Shown piece after piece: positions 30,269-38,369 of a stretch of DNA of 64,000 bases. The stretch's first letter is position 1. The number at the start of each line of letters is the position of its first letter. The notes under the pieces are model-generated. The model ran no database searches. It was not told the origin of the DNA and saw only the letters and a list, made by a program, of their open reading frames with translations. Source of the DNA: Lysinibacillus sphaericus OT4b.31 (GTDB lineage Bacteria > Bacillota > Bacilli > Bacillales_A > Planococcaceae); contig NZ_KB933398.1 of assembly GCF_000392615.1 (NCBI RefSeq), positions 501,729 to 565,728 of the forward strand, given 5' to 3'. The position numbers and the translations under genes were made by a program.

Positions 30269-30448
30269 TTGGCTAATGAGAAACGAAAAAAAAGACAATT
30301 AGATCGTGAAGAATACGGATATGGTTTTGATATTAGTGTTGATGATTTAGGCGTAATTGGACAAAATAAACAAGCAAAGAAACAACATGATAATGAAAAT
30401 AAAGATAAGCCTCACAATAAAGACAATCCATCCATTATCAATAAATAA
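30269..30448 (+). CDS. Small conserved-looking charged protein
   Basis: A 59-residue hydrophilic protein (MANEKRKKRQLDREEYGYGF, then DISVDDLGVIG, then a Lys/Asn/Asp-rich tail). Start TTG 30269 with GGAGGTGA ideally placed; GTG 30254 overlaps that site. A strong terminator follows. Family not recognised; it may be a small spore- or stress-related protein, but there is no direct evidence. Confidence 0.7.
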   Translation: MANEKRKKRQLDREEYGYGFDISVDDLGVIGQNKQAKKQHDNENKDKPHNKDNPSIINK

Positions 30449-30449
30449 T

Positions 30450-30487
30450 AAAAAGTACTATGGATCAAACAATCCATAGTACTTTTT
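30450..30487 (+). terminator. Intrinsic terminator
   Basis: A 16-bp perfect stem AAAAAGTACTATGGAT / ATCCATAGTACTTTTT with loop CAAACA. Confidence 0.93.
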
Positions 30488-30676
30488 ATGTAGGAAATAA
30501 GGGAAGGCTGTAGTGTTTATTAGGATATATTAGAGCCGAAATGTTCCCTCAATATCGGTCAATAAGCCGCCCACCACAAGAACCTCCACTGATTGAATGA
30601 GAGGGTTTACAGTGTCTATTTTGTCGCTTATACTCTGGGCACAGTAAACATTAAAAAAACACCCATGTGTAGGGTG

Positions 30677-30943
30677 TTAGTTAAGTAATTCTCGTAAATA
30701 TTCACGCAGCTCGACTGTTTCTTCTTCTGAGCGATTGTATACGTGTTCAAGGTAGCCAGGCTCTTCCACATCGTCTGGACCAAGTATAGCGAAGCGGCCA
30801 AATTGAATGTCCATCACAAGCACTTTACCAAAGAAACGGCCTGATTGTAAAATCGCTAAGTCGTAACGAAGCTTTTGTCCTGCAAAACTGACAAAGCGTG
30901 TTTTTGTATCTTCTACATCATCATATAAGAAAAATCGTTCCAT
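30677..30943 (-). CDS. DUF3055 family protein
   Basis: An 88-residue acidic protein (MERFFLYDDVEDTKTRFVSF, then GKVLVMDIQFGRFAILGPDD) that I match to DUF3055, a small Bacillales family of unknown function. GGAAGGAGAT precedes its ATG. It is divergent from yutE, with about 90 nt between. Confidence 0.8.
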   Translation of the reverse strand: MERFFLYDDVEDTKTRFVSFAGQKLRYDLAILQSGRFFGKVLVMDIQFGRFAILGPDDVEEPGYLEHVYNRSEEETVELREYLRELLN

Positions 30944-31031
30944 CTTTTAATCTCCTTCCAGTCCTATAGATATGGTACTATAGAAGAGAAATGACTATCA
31001 ACTTTAAATGATTTGAATGGGGGCTTTCCTT

Positions 31032-31484
31032 GTGTATTTTGTAGATCGTAATAAAATCACAAAAAATTTACAGTACTTAGATGAACTATTAGCGATTTTT
31101 GAGGCAGAGGATAACTGGCTACAAAATGATATTAAAAAGTTAGCAATCGAGCGAATCGGCCATAATGTGATGGAATCAATGATGGATGTTGGTAACTTAA
31201 TGATTGATGGCTTCATAATGCGTGATCCAGGTAGCTATGAAGATATTATTGATATTTTAATCGATGAAAAAGTCGTAACTACTGAAATGGAAGCTTCTTT
31301 AAAAGCAGTTGTTGGCTTACGCAAAATGCTTGTTCGTGAATTTATAAATGTAGATGTTGAAGAAGTTGTGAATGTCTTAACAATCAGTTTATCAACATTA
31401 AAACAGTTTTCAACAGCAGTAAATAATTACGTAACGAATGAGCTAGGTCCTGTTTCAGCATTTTTACCAGAGGATCATCAATGA
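31032..31484 (+). CDS. yutE: DUF86/HepT-like protein YutE
   Basis: A 150-residue helical protein of the HepT/DUF86 fold. Start GTG 31032 gives the family beginning MYFVDRNKI; the in-frame ATG 31017 has no good site. HepT toxins carry an RX4-6H catalytic motif; here the equivalent stretch is GLRKMLVREF, with Arg where His should be. No MNT-type antitoxin gene is adjacent. A toxin role is therefore unlikely. Its stop overlaps yutF by 4 nt (ATGA). Confidence 0.88.
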   Translation: MYFVDRNKITKNLQYLDELLAIFEAEDNWLQNDIKKLAIERIGHNVMESMMDVGNLMIDGFIMRDPGSYEDIIDILIDEKVVTTEMEASLKAVVGLRKMLVREFINVDVEEVVNVLTISLSTLKQFSTAVNNYVTNELGPVSAFLPEDHQ

Positions 31485-32233
31485 GAACCTATAAGGCATA
31501 TTGCTTTGATTTAGACGGCACTGTGTACCGCGGGAAGGAAGGCATTCCTTCAGCGATTGCTTTTATTCAAAGATTACAGGAAACGGGAATCGAGCCTTAT
31601 TACGTGACGAATAATTCATCGAAAACGAGAGAGCAGCTACAAGAGGCTTTACGTGCTATTGGTGTAGATGCACCACTTCAACATATCTATTCAAGTGCAT
31701 TGGTAACTGCGAAATATATAGCCCTAAATTTTCCTGGCCAAAAAGTAGCGATGATGGGTTCGGATGGTATCCTAACGGCGTTATATAATGAAGGAATAGA
31801 ACTTGTAGACACTGAGTCAGATGTCTTTGTAATGGGAATTGATCGAACACTGGATTATATGGCACTTGCTAAGGCCACAATTGCTGTACAAAACGGCGCT
31901 ACATTTATTGCAACTAATCAAGACATTAAATTTCCGACAGAGTATGGCTTTTTACCAGGGAATGGGTCATTTGCACGTTTAGTAGGGGAAGTTGCAGATG
32001 TTGAGCCAACTTACATTGGTAAACCATCACCTGCTATGCTTGAAGTGATTGCCACAGAACATGGCTTTACAAAAGATGAAATGGTGATGATTGGCGATAA
32101 TTATGACACGGATATTATGTGCGGTATACGCTTCGGCTGTGATACAATCCATGTTAACACAGGTGTGACTCCGACAAAAATTGTCCATGAGAAAGAACTT
32201 CAACCAACTTATTGTCTTGAGACATTACTATAA
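31481..32233 (+). CDS. yutF: HAD-IIA phosphatase (NagD/AraL-like, YutF)
   Basis: A 250-residue HAD hydrolase with a C2 cap: nucleophile FDLDGTVYRG, motif II VTNNSSKTREQ, IGKPSPAM, and acid pair GDNYDTDI. It belongs to the TIGR01457/NagD type, which dephosphorylates sugar or nucleotide monophosphates. Translationally coupled to yutE. Confidence 0.92.
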   Translation: MRTYKAYCFDLDGTVYRGKEGIPSAIAFIQRLQETGIEPYYVTNNSSKTREQLQEALRAIGVDAPLQHIYSSALVTAKYIALNFPGQKVAMMGSDGILTALYNEGIELVDTESDVFVMGIDRTLDYMALAKATIAVQNGATFIATNQDIKFPTEYGFLPGNGSFARLVGEVADVEPTYIGKPSPAMLEVIATEHGFTKDEMVMIGDNYDTDIMCGIRFGCDTIHVNTGVTPTKIVHEKELQPTYCLETLL

Positions 32234-32239
32234 AATATA

Positions 32240-32275
32240 AAAAAGGATGTTTATGTCGACATAAACATCCTTTTT
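32240..32275. terminator. Bidirectional terminator
   Basis: A 17-bp stem, AAAAAGGATGTTTATGT and its complement, with a 2-nt turn, between convergent yutF and yuzB. Confidence 0.92.
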
Positions 32276-32309
32276 CTATGTTTAAAAGAATTGATTTTTG
32301 TAAATAAAA

Positions 32310-32546
32310 TTACCATAATGGATTTTCTTCGATAAATTGATAAATGGCTTTTGTTAGCTCTTCCGGAGAATCTGCCTCTACTAAATCACCATTAACGATG
32401 GCGTAAAAGGATTCTGAACACTTCGTACAATAACTAAGGCAGCCATATTCCAAAACGTCGATATTTGGATCGCGTTCGAGTATTTCATAAGTTTTTTGAG
32501 AGCCATTTGCTAAATTACTTACACAAAATTCAACCATTGGATTCAT
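32310..32546 (-). CDS. yuzB: DUF1450 family protein YuzB
   Basis: A 78-residue YuzB-type protein with four cysteines (C8, then CLSYCTKC around residues 35-42), possibly binding metal or a cluster. GAGGTGAC stands before the start. Unknown function; conserved between yutF and yutJ as here. Confidence 0.9.
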   Translation of the reverse strand: MNPMVEFCVSNLANGSQKTYEILERDPNIDVLEYGCLSYCTKCSESFYAIVNGDLVEADSPEELTKAIYQFIEENPLW

Positions 32547-32720
32547 AATGTCACCTCGCCATTGTAATGCTACTCGCTTTTGAAACGTTCGTCAACGATT
32601 GATTTTGTGAAAACTTTCACAAATTTGCATTCTTATATTGTGAAACATCTCACAATCGGTTATACTCGTTTGTGGATACTTTGTGAACAATTATAATTAG
32701 TGATATAAAAGGAGACTATT

Positions 32721-33788
32721 ATGGGGAAATTAGTACTTTTAGGTGGCGGCTATGGCAATATGCGTGTCATGCTTCGTCTATTACCAAATAACTTACCTTT
32801 AGACACGGAAATCGTGCTAGTAGACCGAGCACCTTTCCATAGTTTAAAAACAGAATTTTATGCATTGGCAGCAGGGACTTCGACAGATAAAGAAATTCGT
32901 GTAAGCTTCCCAGAGCATGATCGTTTAACGGCTGTATATGGAGAAGTCGTTGACATCAATCGTACAGAAAAAGTAGTTATACTAGAAGATGGGCAACGAA
33001 TTGAATATGATGATTTAGTCATTGGACTAGGCTGTGAAGATAAATATCATGATGTACCGGGTGCAGAAGAGTACACATATAGCATTCAAACAATGGCAAA
33101 ATCACGTGCTACATTCCAAGCGCTATGTGGCTTACCTGCAGGTTCTACTGTCGGTATTGTAGGTGCAGGTTTAAGTGGTATTGAGCTTGCAAGTGAGCTA
33201 CGTGAAAGTCGAGCAGATTTAAACATAAAATTATTTGACCGTGGCCAGCGTATTTTAAAGGACTTCCCAGAGAAGCTAAGTAAATACGTAAAAGAATGGT
33301 TTACCAAACATAATGTAGATGTTATCGCAAATTCCAATATTACAAAAGTGGAACCAGGTAAAATTTTTAATCACGAAGAGGAAATCCCACTTGATGCTGT
33401 CGTTTGGACTGCTGGCGTACAGCCTGTGAAAATTGTCCGTGATTTGGATGTCGACAAGGATCGTCAAGGTCGTCCAATCGTAACACAATACTTTAATGTA
33501 CTTGATGATGAGCACGTATATGTTGTAGGAGATTGCGCCTCTTCGGAATTTTCTCCAAGTGCACAATTAGCAGAGGAACAAGCTGAACAAATTGTCAAAG
33601 TACTTCGCATGCGTTGGAAAGGTGAGCATTTACCGGAGAAAATGCCAGATATTAAATTAAAAGGTTTCATGGGTTCTCTTGGTAAAAAACAAGGTTTTGC
33701 TTATTTAGCAGATACAACTGTCACTGGACGTATTGCACGTTTAATGAAATCCGGATTACTATGGATGTATAAATACCAAAACGATTAA
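32721..33788 (+). CDS. yutJ: NADH dehydrogenase-like FAD oxidoreductase (YutJ)
   Basis: A 355-residue two-dinucleotide-binding flavoprotein: FAD site LLGGGYGN, NAD site GIVGAGLSGIELA, and the second FAD motif VYVVGDCAS. It is the type II NADH dehydrogenase family, though shorter than Ndh and without an evident C-terminal membrane helix. Probably a membrane-associated or soluble NAD(P)H:acceptor reductase. AAAGGAGA precedes the start. Confidence 0.9.
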   Translation: MGKLVLLGGGYGNMRVMLRLLPNNLPLDTEIVLVDRAPFHSLKTEFYALAAGTSTDKEIRVSFPEHDRLTAVYGEVVDINRTEKVVILEDGQRIEYDDLVIGLGCEDKYHDVPGAEEYTYSIQTMAKSRATFQALCGLPAGSTVGIVGAGLSGIELASELRESRADLNIKLFDRGQRILKDFPEKLSKYVKEWFTKHNVDVIANSNITKVEPGKIFNHEEEIPLDAVVWTAGVQPVKIVRDLDVDKDRQGRPIVTQYFNVLDDEHVYVVGDCASSEFSPSAQLAEEQAEQIVKVLRMRWKGEHLPEKMPDIKLKGFMGSLGKKQGFAYLADTTVTGRIARLMKSGLLWMYKYQND

Positions 33789-33815
33789 GAATTGAACGAA
33801 ATTACTAGCATTGAC

Positions 33816-33854
33816 AAAGGGATTGTTCGAAGGTTAACTTCGAACAATCCCTTT
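33816..33854. terminator. Bidirectional terminator
   Basis: A 17-bp perfect stem, AAAGGGATTGTTCGAAG and its complement, with loop GTTAA, between convergent yutJ and yuzD. Confidence 0.92.
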
Positions 33855-33861
33855 CATTCGT

Positions 33862-34197
33862 TTATACGGTTTCGTCTGGCGTGAATCCTAAATTTTCAAG
33901 TGCTGTCAAGACTGGTTTTAATTGCACATAGCCTTCACCAACCACCTCGTCATTAATGAGTACAAGTGGATAGAAAAATTCATCTTCTTGAATACGCGTA
34001 GCATAATCTTGATCACGTTCATTCTCAATTGGACCTTCTATATCGACATAGCGAATGTCATATGCTTGGTTCGGGTATTTGCGATCAATAGCAGCTTGTA
34101 GCCATTCATATGTATCCTTTGAAGATGGAGCATTAACACAGCTTGCGCAAATGACAGCTGTTCCAAAAATTTCAATAATTGGTTTAGTGTGTTCCAT
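33862..34197 (-). CDS. yuzD: DUF1462 thioredoxin-fold protein YuzD
   Basis: A 111-residue protein with a thioredoxin-like fold. The near-N-terminal motif is CASCVNAPSS (CxxC). YuzD is known structurally but not by function. Start ATG 34197 has GGGGAGAG upstream; the longer frame to 34221 lacks a site. It is divergent from yutI, the NifU-like carrier, and may work with it (inference). Confidence 0.9.
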   Translation of the reverse strand: MEHTKPIIEIFGTAVICASCVNAPSSKDTYEWLQAAIDRKYPNQAYDIRYVDIEGPIENERDQDYATRIQEDEFFYPLVLINDEVVGEGYVQLKPVLTALENLGFTPDETV

Positions 34198-34279
34198 AGT
34201 ATTTCTCTCCCCGTGATTCAATATTGGATTTTTTCTGTTGCTAACATTATAATCATTATAAGGAAAGGAGTCGAGACAA

Positions 34280-34516
34280 ATGGCAGAAGCAACAATTAAC
34301 GACCAAGTTCAAGAAGTATTAGATAAATTACGTCCATTCTTATTACGAGACGGTGGAGACTGTGAATTAGTAGATGTAGAAGATGGCATTGTAAAATTAC
34401 GTTTATTAGGTGCATGTGGTAGTTGCCCAAGTTCTACGATTACACTAAAAGCAGGTATCGAACGCGCATTATTAGAAGAAGTACCAGGTATTATTGAAGT
34501 AGAACAAGTTTTCTAA
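34280..34516 (+). CDS. yutI: NifU C-terminal domain Fe-S carrier (YutI)
   Basis: A 78-residue Nfu-type carrier: [15 protein letters not shown] and the cluster-binding CxxC in [15 protein letters not shown]. It transfers 4Fe-4S clusters to apo-proteins downstream of SUF. AAGGAGTC precedes the ATG. Confidence 0.95.
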   Translation: MAEATINDQVQEVLDKLRPFLLRDGGDCELVDVEDGIVKLRLLGACGSCPSSTITLKAGIERALLEEVPGIIEVEQVF

Positions 34517-34528
34517 TTCGTGTGTCTT

Positions 34529-34567
34529 AAAAAGTTCTAGCCAACTAACATGGCTAGAACTTTTTTT
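34529..34567. terminator. Bidirectional terminator
   Basis: A 15-bp stem AAAAAGTTCTAGCCA / TGGCTAGAACTTTTT, loop ACTAACA, T7. Confidence 0.92.
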
Positions 34568-34571
34568 ATGT

Positions 34572-35264
34572 TTATGCTTGACGTGCTTCTTCTTTTTCTT
34601 TACGAATAATGGCCCATTGTTCTTTAGCCATATCAATGATTTTTGCTTCTCCACCAGTGCTTTGCTTTTCGATAACTCTTGAAAAGAAGCGTGTCGCATT
34701 TTCTAAATCACCAACACGTCGTGATAATTCTGCAATCATATACATAATTCGTATATCTGACATTTGCGTAGAGCTATAATCATCTGTAGAATAAGATTCC
34801 ATATAATGGTCCCGGGAAATTAACATAAAACGCTGCTCTTGCCCGCCATTCTTCAGCGAACGATACAGCCATGCAAGACGCAATGCAAGACCTGCTGTTG
34901 CTACAAATTTCTCTTTTTTTATCGTTCCACAAAGAAAAGCCAATTTATATGCTTGAATAGCCTGGAATACGGTGCGTTCTCCTTTAAAATCATGATGCAC
35001 CCATTTTTCAGTGATTTGAGCACGTATATCATCTTGTACGCCAGGAGCAAAATATCTAGTAAAGTCTTCTGTAAACGAGAATCCACAATGCTCACAGACG
35101 AATACATTGTAGTAAAGGGCATTGACGCCGTCTGCATAAATCGGATGAAAATCTGTTTCGGTATGATCTACTTTTATGAATTTAGAGCGTACTTTTAATG
35201 TTGGAAATTCTTTTTTGCAATTAAGACATTGGACTTTTTTTTCGTAAAACGGTGAAATCTCCAT
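34572..35264 (-). CDS. DUF2225 zinc-ribbon protein
   Basis: A 230-residue protein: N-terminal double zinc ribbon (CLNCKKEFPTLKV and CEHCGFSFTEDF), then TPR-like helices with LAWLYRSL and MYMIAELSRRVGD. DUF2225 is a Firmicute family of unknown role. AAAGAGGT precedes the start. Confidence 0.88.
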   Translation of the reverse strand: MEISPFYEKKVQCLNCKKEFPTLKVRSKFIKVDHTETDFHPIYADGVNALYYNVFVCEHCGFSFTEDFTRYFAPGVQDDIRAQITEKWVHHDFKGERTVFQAIQAYKLAFLCGTIKKEKFVATAGLALRLAWLYRSLKNGGQEQRFMLISRDHYMESYSTDDYSSTQMSDIRIMYMIAELSRRVGDLENATRFFSRVIEKQSTGGEAKIIDMAKEQWAIIRKEKEEARQA

Positions 35265-35448
35265 AATTTATACCTCTTTCATCAACATTGTTATAACTAT
35301 TATACCAATTCATTTGTTAAGTACATGAATAAAAAAAACTAATTAAGTGAAAAAAACGGCAATATTGCAAAAAATACACTTGAAGCTGAATGTTTGTCAT
35401 ACAATAGTCAAAATTGATATGATAATGAATAAGAAAGAAGGTGAAGGG

Positions 35449-35823
35449 ATGACAAGTTTAAAGCAAGTAATAGAAGTGACGGAGGCTGCCGTCTTTCATA
35501 TTAATGAAATGATGGAGCATAATGCGGAGCAAGGCTCTTTTTTGCGTGTGGTTGTTAATGGTGGTGGATGTAGTGGCCTATCGTACGGTATGCATTTCGA
35601 TAAAGAGAAAAAAGATGATGATTTAGAAGATGTACAATACGGTTTAACTATTCTTGTTACCCGTGAAGATGCGCCTATTCTAACGGGAACGAAAATTGAC
35701 TATAAACAATCGCTTATGGGCGGTGGCTTCACCATCGATAATCCGAATGCGATTGCATCATGTGGCTGTGGCACAAGCTTTAAAGCGGCAAAACGTGAAG
35801 GTACGCCTGAGGTTTGTGATTGA
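35449..35823 (+). CDS. A-type Fe-S carrier (IscA/ErpA-like)
   Basis: A 124-residue HesB/IscA-fold protein. Cluster-ligand cysteines are at GGGCSGLSY and near the end in SCGCGTSF. It carries Fe-S clusters between the SUF scaffold and targets. Bacillus calls the equivalent SufA (YutM). ATG 35449 follows AAGGTGAAGGG; upstream in-frame codons from 35347 do not fit the family start. Confidence 0.93.
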   Translation: MTSLKQVIEVTEAAVFHINEMMEHNAEQGSFLRVVVNGGGCSGLSYGMHFDKEKKDDDLEDVQYGLTILVTREDAPILTGTKIDYKQSLMGGGFTIDNPNAIASCGCGTSFKAAKREGTPEVCD

Positions 35824-36133
35824 TGTTTAAGAAAAGTATTTAGTGGATGATAAAAGACAGGTAAAATTGATATGTACACACCCCTTGTTAGCCCTATATA
35901 TGCCTAACAAGGGGTGTGAATAATGAGCTTCTTTGATTTGTGATGTTGCAAAACATGATAAATGAAAGGGGCTTTTTTATCTTATAGTAGAAATGTACAG
36001 CCATATTTTGTTAGTCACTTTAATTTATTCATTTGGTTTTATAGCATTATTTTTGTTTGAAAGAAAGATCTTTCACTAGTTTTGTGGCATATATTAGGAA
36101 TTTTGTGCGGTAATATAAGGAGGGGCAATATAT

Positions 36134-36360
36134 ATGTCTTTTAGTTATTATGGAGAACTTTGAACTGAAGTTTATGAATTAACGAAAAAGGTCGGACAAT
36201 CATTGAGCGGCGATATAGAATATTATTGTGACAGACTGAAAGATTGTAAAGGCGCATTCTTGAAGCAATGGTTGGTTCTAGACGCGTAATTATTCCTCTT
36301 TTAGAATCGGGGTCTTAATGTTGATGGAGTGGATTATTCTAGCAACGAGAAAATAAAGTG
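36134..36360 (+). pseudogene. Class I SAM-dependent methyltransferase, decayed 5' remnant
   Basis: GGAGGGGC and an ATG at 36134 still stand. The reading MSFSYYGEL, stop (TGA 36161), TEVYELTKKVGQSLSGDIEY continues in frame, then shifts to RILEAMVGSRRVIIPLLESG, then shifts again to LNVDGVDYSS. Joined, these match the N-terminus of a familiar SAM methyltransferase type (EAMVGSGR is its SAM loop, here with G to R). One stop, two frameshifts and a lost 3' end mean it is dead. Confidence 0.85.
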
Positions 36361-36427
36361 CGGCAATCCAAATGTGTTTTCATTCATATGGATGTGACAC
36401 ATGCGCTAAAAGATTGATTGACTATGA

Positions 36428-36472
36428 AAGAAGCCACGATAATTTCTGGAGAGAAATAATCGTGGCTTCTTT
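36428..36472 (-). terminator. Terminator of the CarD-like gene
   Basis: Stem AAAGAAGCCACGAT / ATCGTGGCTTCTTT with further pairing inside; the minus strand ends in a short T-run. Confidence 0.85.
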
Positions 36473-36490
36473 ATGTACCGTCAAAAAAGC

Positions 36491-36982
36491 TTAGTTAAGC
36501 TGTGTTAATACATATTCATAAATTTCATCTGAAGGTTTATCTAGTGCAATGGAGAATTCTGAAAAGATGACTTCTTGTAAAGATTGTAGTAATTTTTCTT
36601 CTTGATTTGGGAATTTTTTTTCGTTCGCCTCATATTCAAACTTTTTACGAAGCAAAGTGTTTAAGAGGTTTGCTTGCTTTTGTCTATCGCCGGTTTTAAT
36701 AATTTCTACGTGAAATCTCATACGATGTGTGTTTTGTTCAATCCATTCCACGCCAGGAGACGTAAATGAGTGTAAAATTTGAATAGCTTCTTCTTTTTCA
36801 ATAATATTTCTAAGCTGTTTTTTTGCATTGTCAGTAGGGGTACGAATAGTTAATTTTGAATCATTGTGTGGTTGTAAAACGTAGTAAGTTTTTGTAATGT
36901 CGCTAAAGGTTTGTTCACAAATATCTTCAATTGAACAAAGTCCATGTGATGAATAAATGACTACATCGCCAACATTGTACAT
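36491..36982 (-). CDS. CarD/CdnL-family transcriptional regulator
   Basis: A 163-residue CarD-type protein (MYNVGDVVIYSSHGLCSIED, then TYYVLQPHNDSKLTIRTP) with an N-terminal Tudor-like RNA-polymerase-interaction domain and a helical C-terminal DNA-binding domain. CarD proteins stabilise open promoter complexes. ATG 36982 follows GGAGGGAA; the ORF to 37000 overlaps that site. It is divergent from a MarR gene with shared operators, so it is likely under MarR control. Confidence 0.88.
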   Translation of the reverse strand: MYNVGDVVIYSSHGLCSIEDICEQTFSDITKTYYVLQPHNDSKLTIRTPTDNAKKQLRNIIEKEEAIQILHSFTSPGVEWIEQNTHRMRFHVEIIKTGDRQKQANLLNTLLRKKFEYEANEKKFPNQEEKLLQSLQEVIFSEFSIALDKPSDEIYEYVLTQLN

Positions 36983-37008
36983 GTATATTCCCTCCATCAA
37001 ACATTATT

Positions 37009-37023
37009 GTCAACTTGGTTGAC
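37009..37023 (-). promoter_or_regulatory. MarR operator site 1
   Basis: GTCAACTTGGTTGAC: inverted GTCAAC/GTTGAC arms. It lies just downstream of the -10 of the CarD-like gene promoter, a repressor position. Site 2 is 46 bp away. Confidence 0.82.
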
Positions 37024-37030
37024 TAAATTA

Positions 37031-37059
37031 ATTGTAAGCAATTAAATGACTTTTGTCAA
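37031..37059 (-). promoter_or_regulatory. Promoter of the CarD-like gene
   Basis: Minus strand: TTGACA (37059-37054), 17 bp, TACAAT (37036-37031). The -35 is part of operator site 2. Confidence 0.85.
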
Positions 37060-37069
37060 CTTAGTTGAC
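37055..37069 (+). promoter_or_regulatory. MarR operator site 2
   Basis: GTCAACTTAGTTGAC, one base different from site 1. It supplies the -35 hexamers of both divergent promoters. Confidence 0.82.
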
Positions 37070-37093
37070 GAATGGTATTTTTTTTTGTATAGT
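37065..37093 (+). promoter_or_regulatory. Promoter of the MarR gene
   Basis: TTGACG (37065-37070), 17 bp, TATAGT (37088-37093). Confidence 0.85.
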
Positions 37094-37126
37094 GATTACG
37101 AAAAATATGGAATGAAGGTGAATTAG

Positions 37127-37570
37127 TTGGAGGACGAATTGCAAAATCGAGATGTAGTTGATTTGTTGAGCGAACGTCACGAAATACTTCGACGACTTGC
37201 TGAAGATAAGTGGAATAATAATAATAATATCTATATCTCTAATTCAGAATGGTATATTTTAGGAAAAATTTATAAGGATCAACCGACGATTTCTGATGTA
37301 ACTAAAGGCGTTGATTTTTCTCGACAAGCCACTCATAAATTTATAAAAAGTTTAGAAGCCAAAGGATTGGTAGAGGTTAGCAATGCCGAACATAGTAAAA
37401 AACACAAAGTCATTCGTATGACAGAATTTGGTGAAGTATGCTTTGAGAAAAATGAGCTTTATAAATCAGAAATTGAACAGCAACTGGTCAATATCATTGG
37501 AGAAGAACAAGTGACGAATTTAAAAAACATTTTAAATCTTAATTGGAGTATTGAGCATTTGGAAGTGTAA
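37127..37570 (+). CDS. MarR-family transcriptional regulator
   Basis: A 147-residue winged-helix protein: SEWYILGKIYKDQPTISDVT, then SRQATHKFIKSLEAKGLVEV and HKVIRMTEFGE. TTG start at 37127 with AAGGTGA 5 nt before. Two palindromes in the divergent region make autoregulation and control of the CarD-like gene likely. No cysteine suggests a peroxide switch of the OhrR sort beyond C112 in GEVCFEKN, so the ligand is unknown. Confidence 0.9.
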   Translation: MEDELQNRDVVDLLSERHEILRRLAEDKWNNNNNIYISNSEWYILGKIYKDQPTISDVTKGVDFSRQATHKFIKSLEAKGLVEVSNAEHSKKHKVIRMTEFGEVCFEKNELYKSEIEQQLVNIIGEEQVTNLKNILNLNWSIEHLEV

Positions 37571-37715
37571 AACGTTATCGCTTAGCCATAATATGTGTTT
37601 GTTCACGTTCTTGAAAGGTAACCTAACTATCAATTAGTGCCAGCAAGAAAAAGGCATACATAACATGCACTATGTTTAGTTGGTCCTTTAAAAGCTACTG
37701 TGAAAAAATTTAATG

Positions 37716-37747
37716 GCCTCTCTCGCATTTTTGCGAAAGAGGCTTTT
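37716..37747 (+). terminator. Terminator before the Nudix gene
   Basis: Stem GCCTCTCTCGCA / TGCGAAAGAGGC (one mismatch), loop TTTT, T4. Confidence 0.75.
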
Positions 37748-37851
37748 GACTGTGGAGAAGGATGTGAAACATTAAATATCTTAAAATTCTGAATTAATGC
37801 TTCTAACAATAGAAATTGACAAGTTATAATAAGGACATAGAGGTGAAGGGT

Positions 37852-38349
37852 ATGAAGATGGATAGAGGGAAAGTTTGGCTAGGGGTGGCAGGGGTCACTG
37901 TCAATGCGCTTGGGCAATGGCTCGTTGTAAAAAAAGCATATAGTGGTTTACAAGGACGTTGGTCTTTACCTGCTGGTTTTGTCAATGCAGGTGAAACAAT
38001 TGATGAAGCAGTTGTACGAGAAATAAAAGAAGAGACAGGTATCGATTGTGTCGTATCTGGATTGATTGGTTTCCGTACAGGGGTTATTCGCGAGGAAATC
38101 AGTGATAATATGGCCATTTTTTATTGTAGGATGAGTGACGAACAACAGGCATTATATATTCAAAAAAATGAATTGCTAGAAGCGAAATGGCTATATCCAA
38201 AGGAGCTAGCCCAGGATGTAATGACATCTGTGATGTTGAAGGAAATGGTGTCCAATCAATTTGAACAACATCAACTAGATGCGATAGATGGCATTAATCC
38301 TGGAGAGGTATTTGGTTACTCATCTTATAAATTGTTCTTTAAAAAGTAA
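37852..38349 (+). CDS. Nudix hydrolase
   Basis: A 165-residue Nudix protein. The Nudix box GX5EX7REUXEEXGU is complete ([18 protein letters not shown]). It splits a nucleoside diphosphate-X substrate; which one cannot be told. ATG 37852 follows AGAGGTGAAGGG. It ends 20 nt before lytS, so they may be co-transcribed. Confidence 0.88.
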   Translation: MKMDRGKVWLGVAGVTVNALGQWLVVKKAYSGLQGRWSLPAGFVNAGETIDEAVVREIKEETGIDCVVSGLIGFRTGVIREEISDNMAIFYCRMSDEQQALYIQKNELLEAKWLYPKELAQDVMTSVMLKEMVSNQFEQHQLDAIDGINPGEVFGYSSYKLFFKK

Positions 38350-38369
38350 TGCAATAGCGGAGGGGACCT

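Larger units (their letters stand above)
35824..36490. other. Gene-poor region with hairpin and dead gene
   Basis: It holds a 14-bp hairpin at 35878-35917 (ACACCCCTTGTTAG and complement, no T-run), a methyltransferase pseudogene at 36134-36360 and a terminator at 36428-36472. No intact gene. Confidence 0.7.

Noticed and set aside
31032..32233. HepT/MNT toxin-antitoxin pair at yutE-yutF
   Set aside because: The second gene is a HAD phosphatase, not a nucleotidyltransferase, and the toxin histidine is replaced by Arg.
34839..35198. 119-codon plus-strand ORF over the DUF2225 gene
   Set aside because: Antisense shadow; the minus-strand gene has zinc-ribbon motifs and a ribosome site.
35878..35917. 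Hairpin after the IscA-like gene as a standard terminator
   Set aside because: The 14-bp stem is good but no T-run follows on the plus strand; kept only as a structure within the region note.
35993..36079. 28-codon ORF encoding a hydrophobic peptide
   Set aside because: No ribosome site before the ATG and it lies in a decaying intergenic stretch; too short to support.
37816..37851. TTGACAAGTTATAAT as the Nudix gene promoter
   Set aside because: Only 3 bp separate the two hexamer-like sequences, so they cannot serve as -35 and -10 of one promoter.
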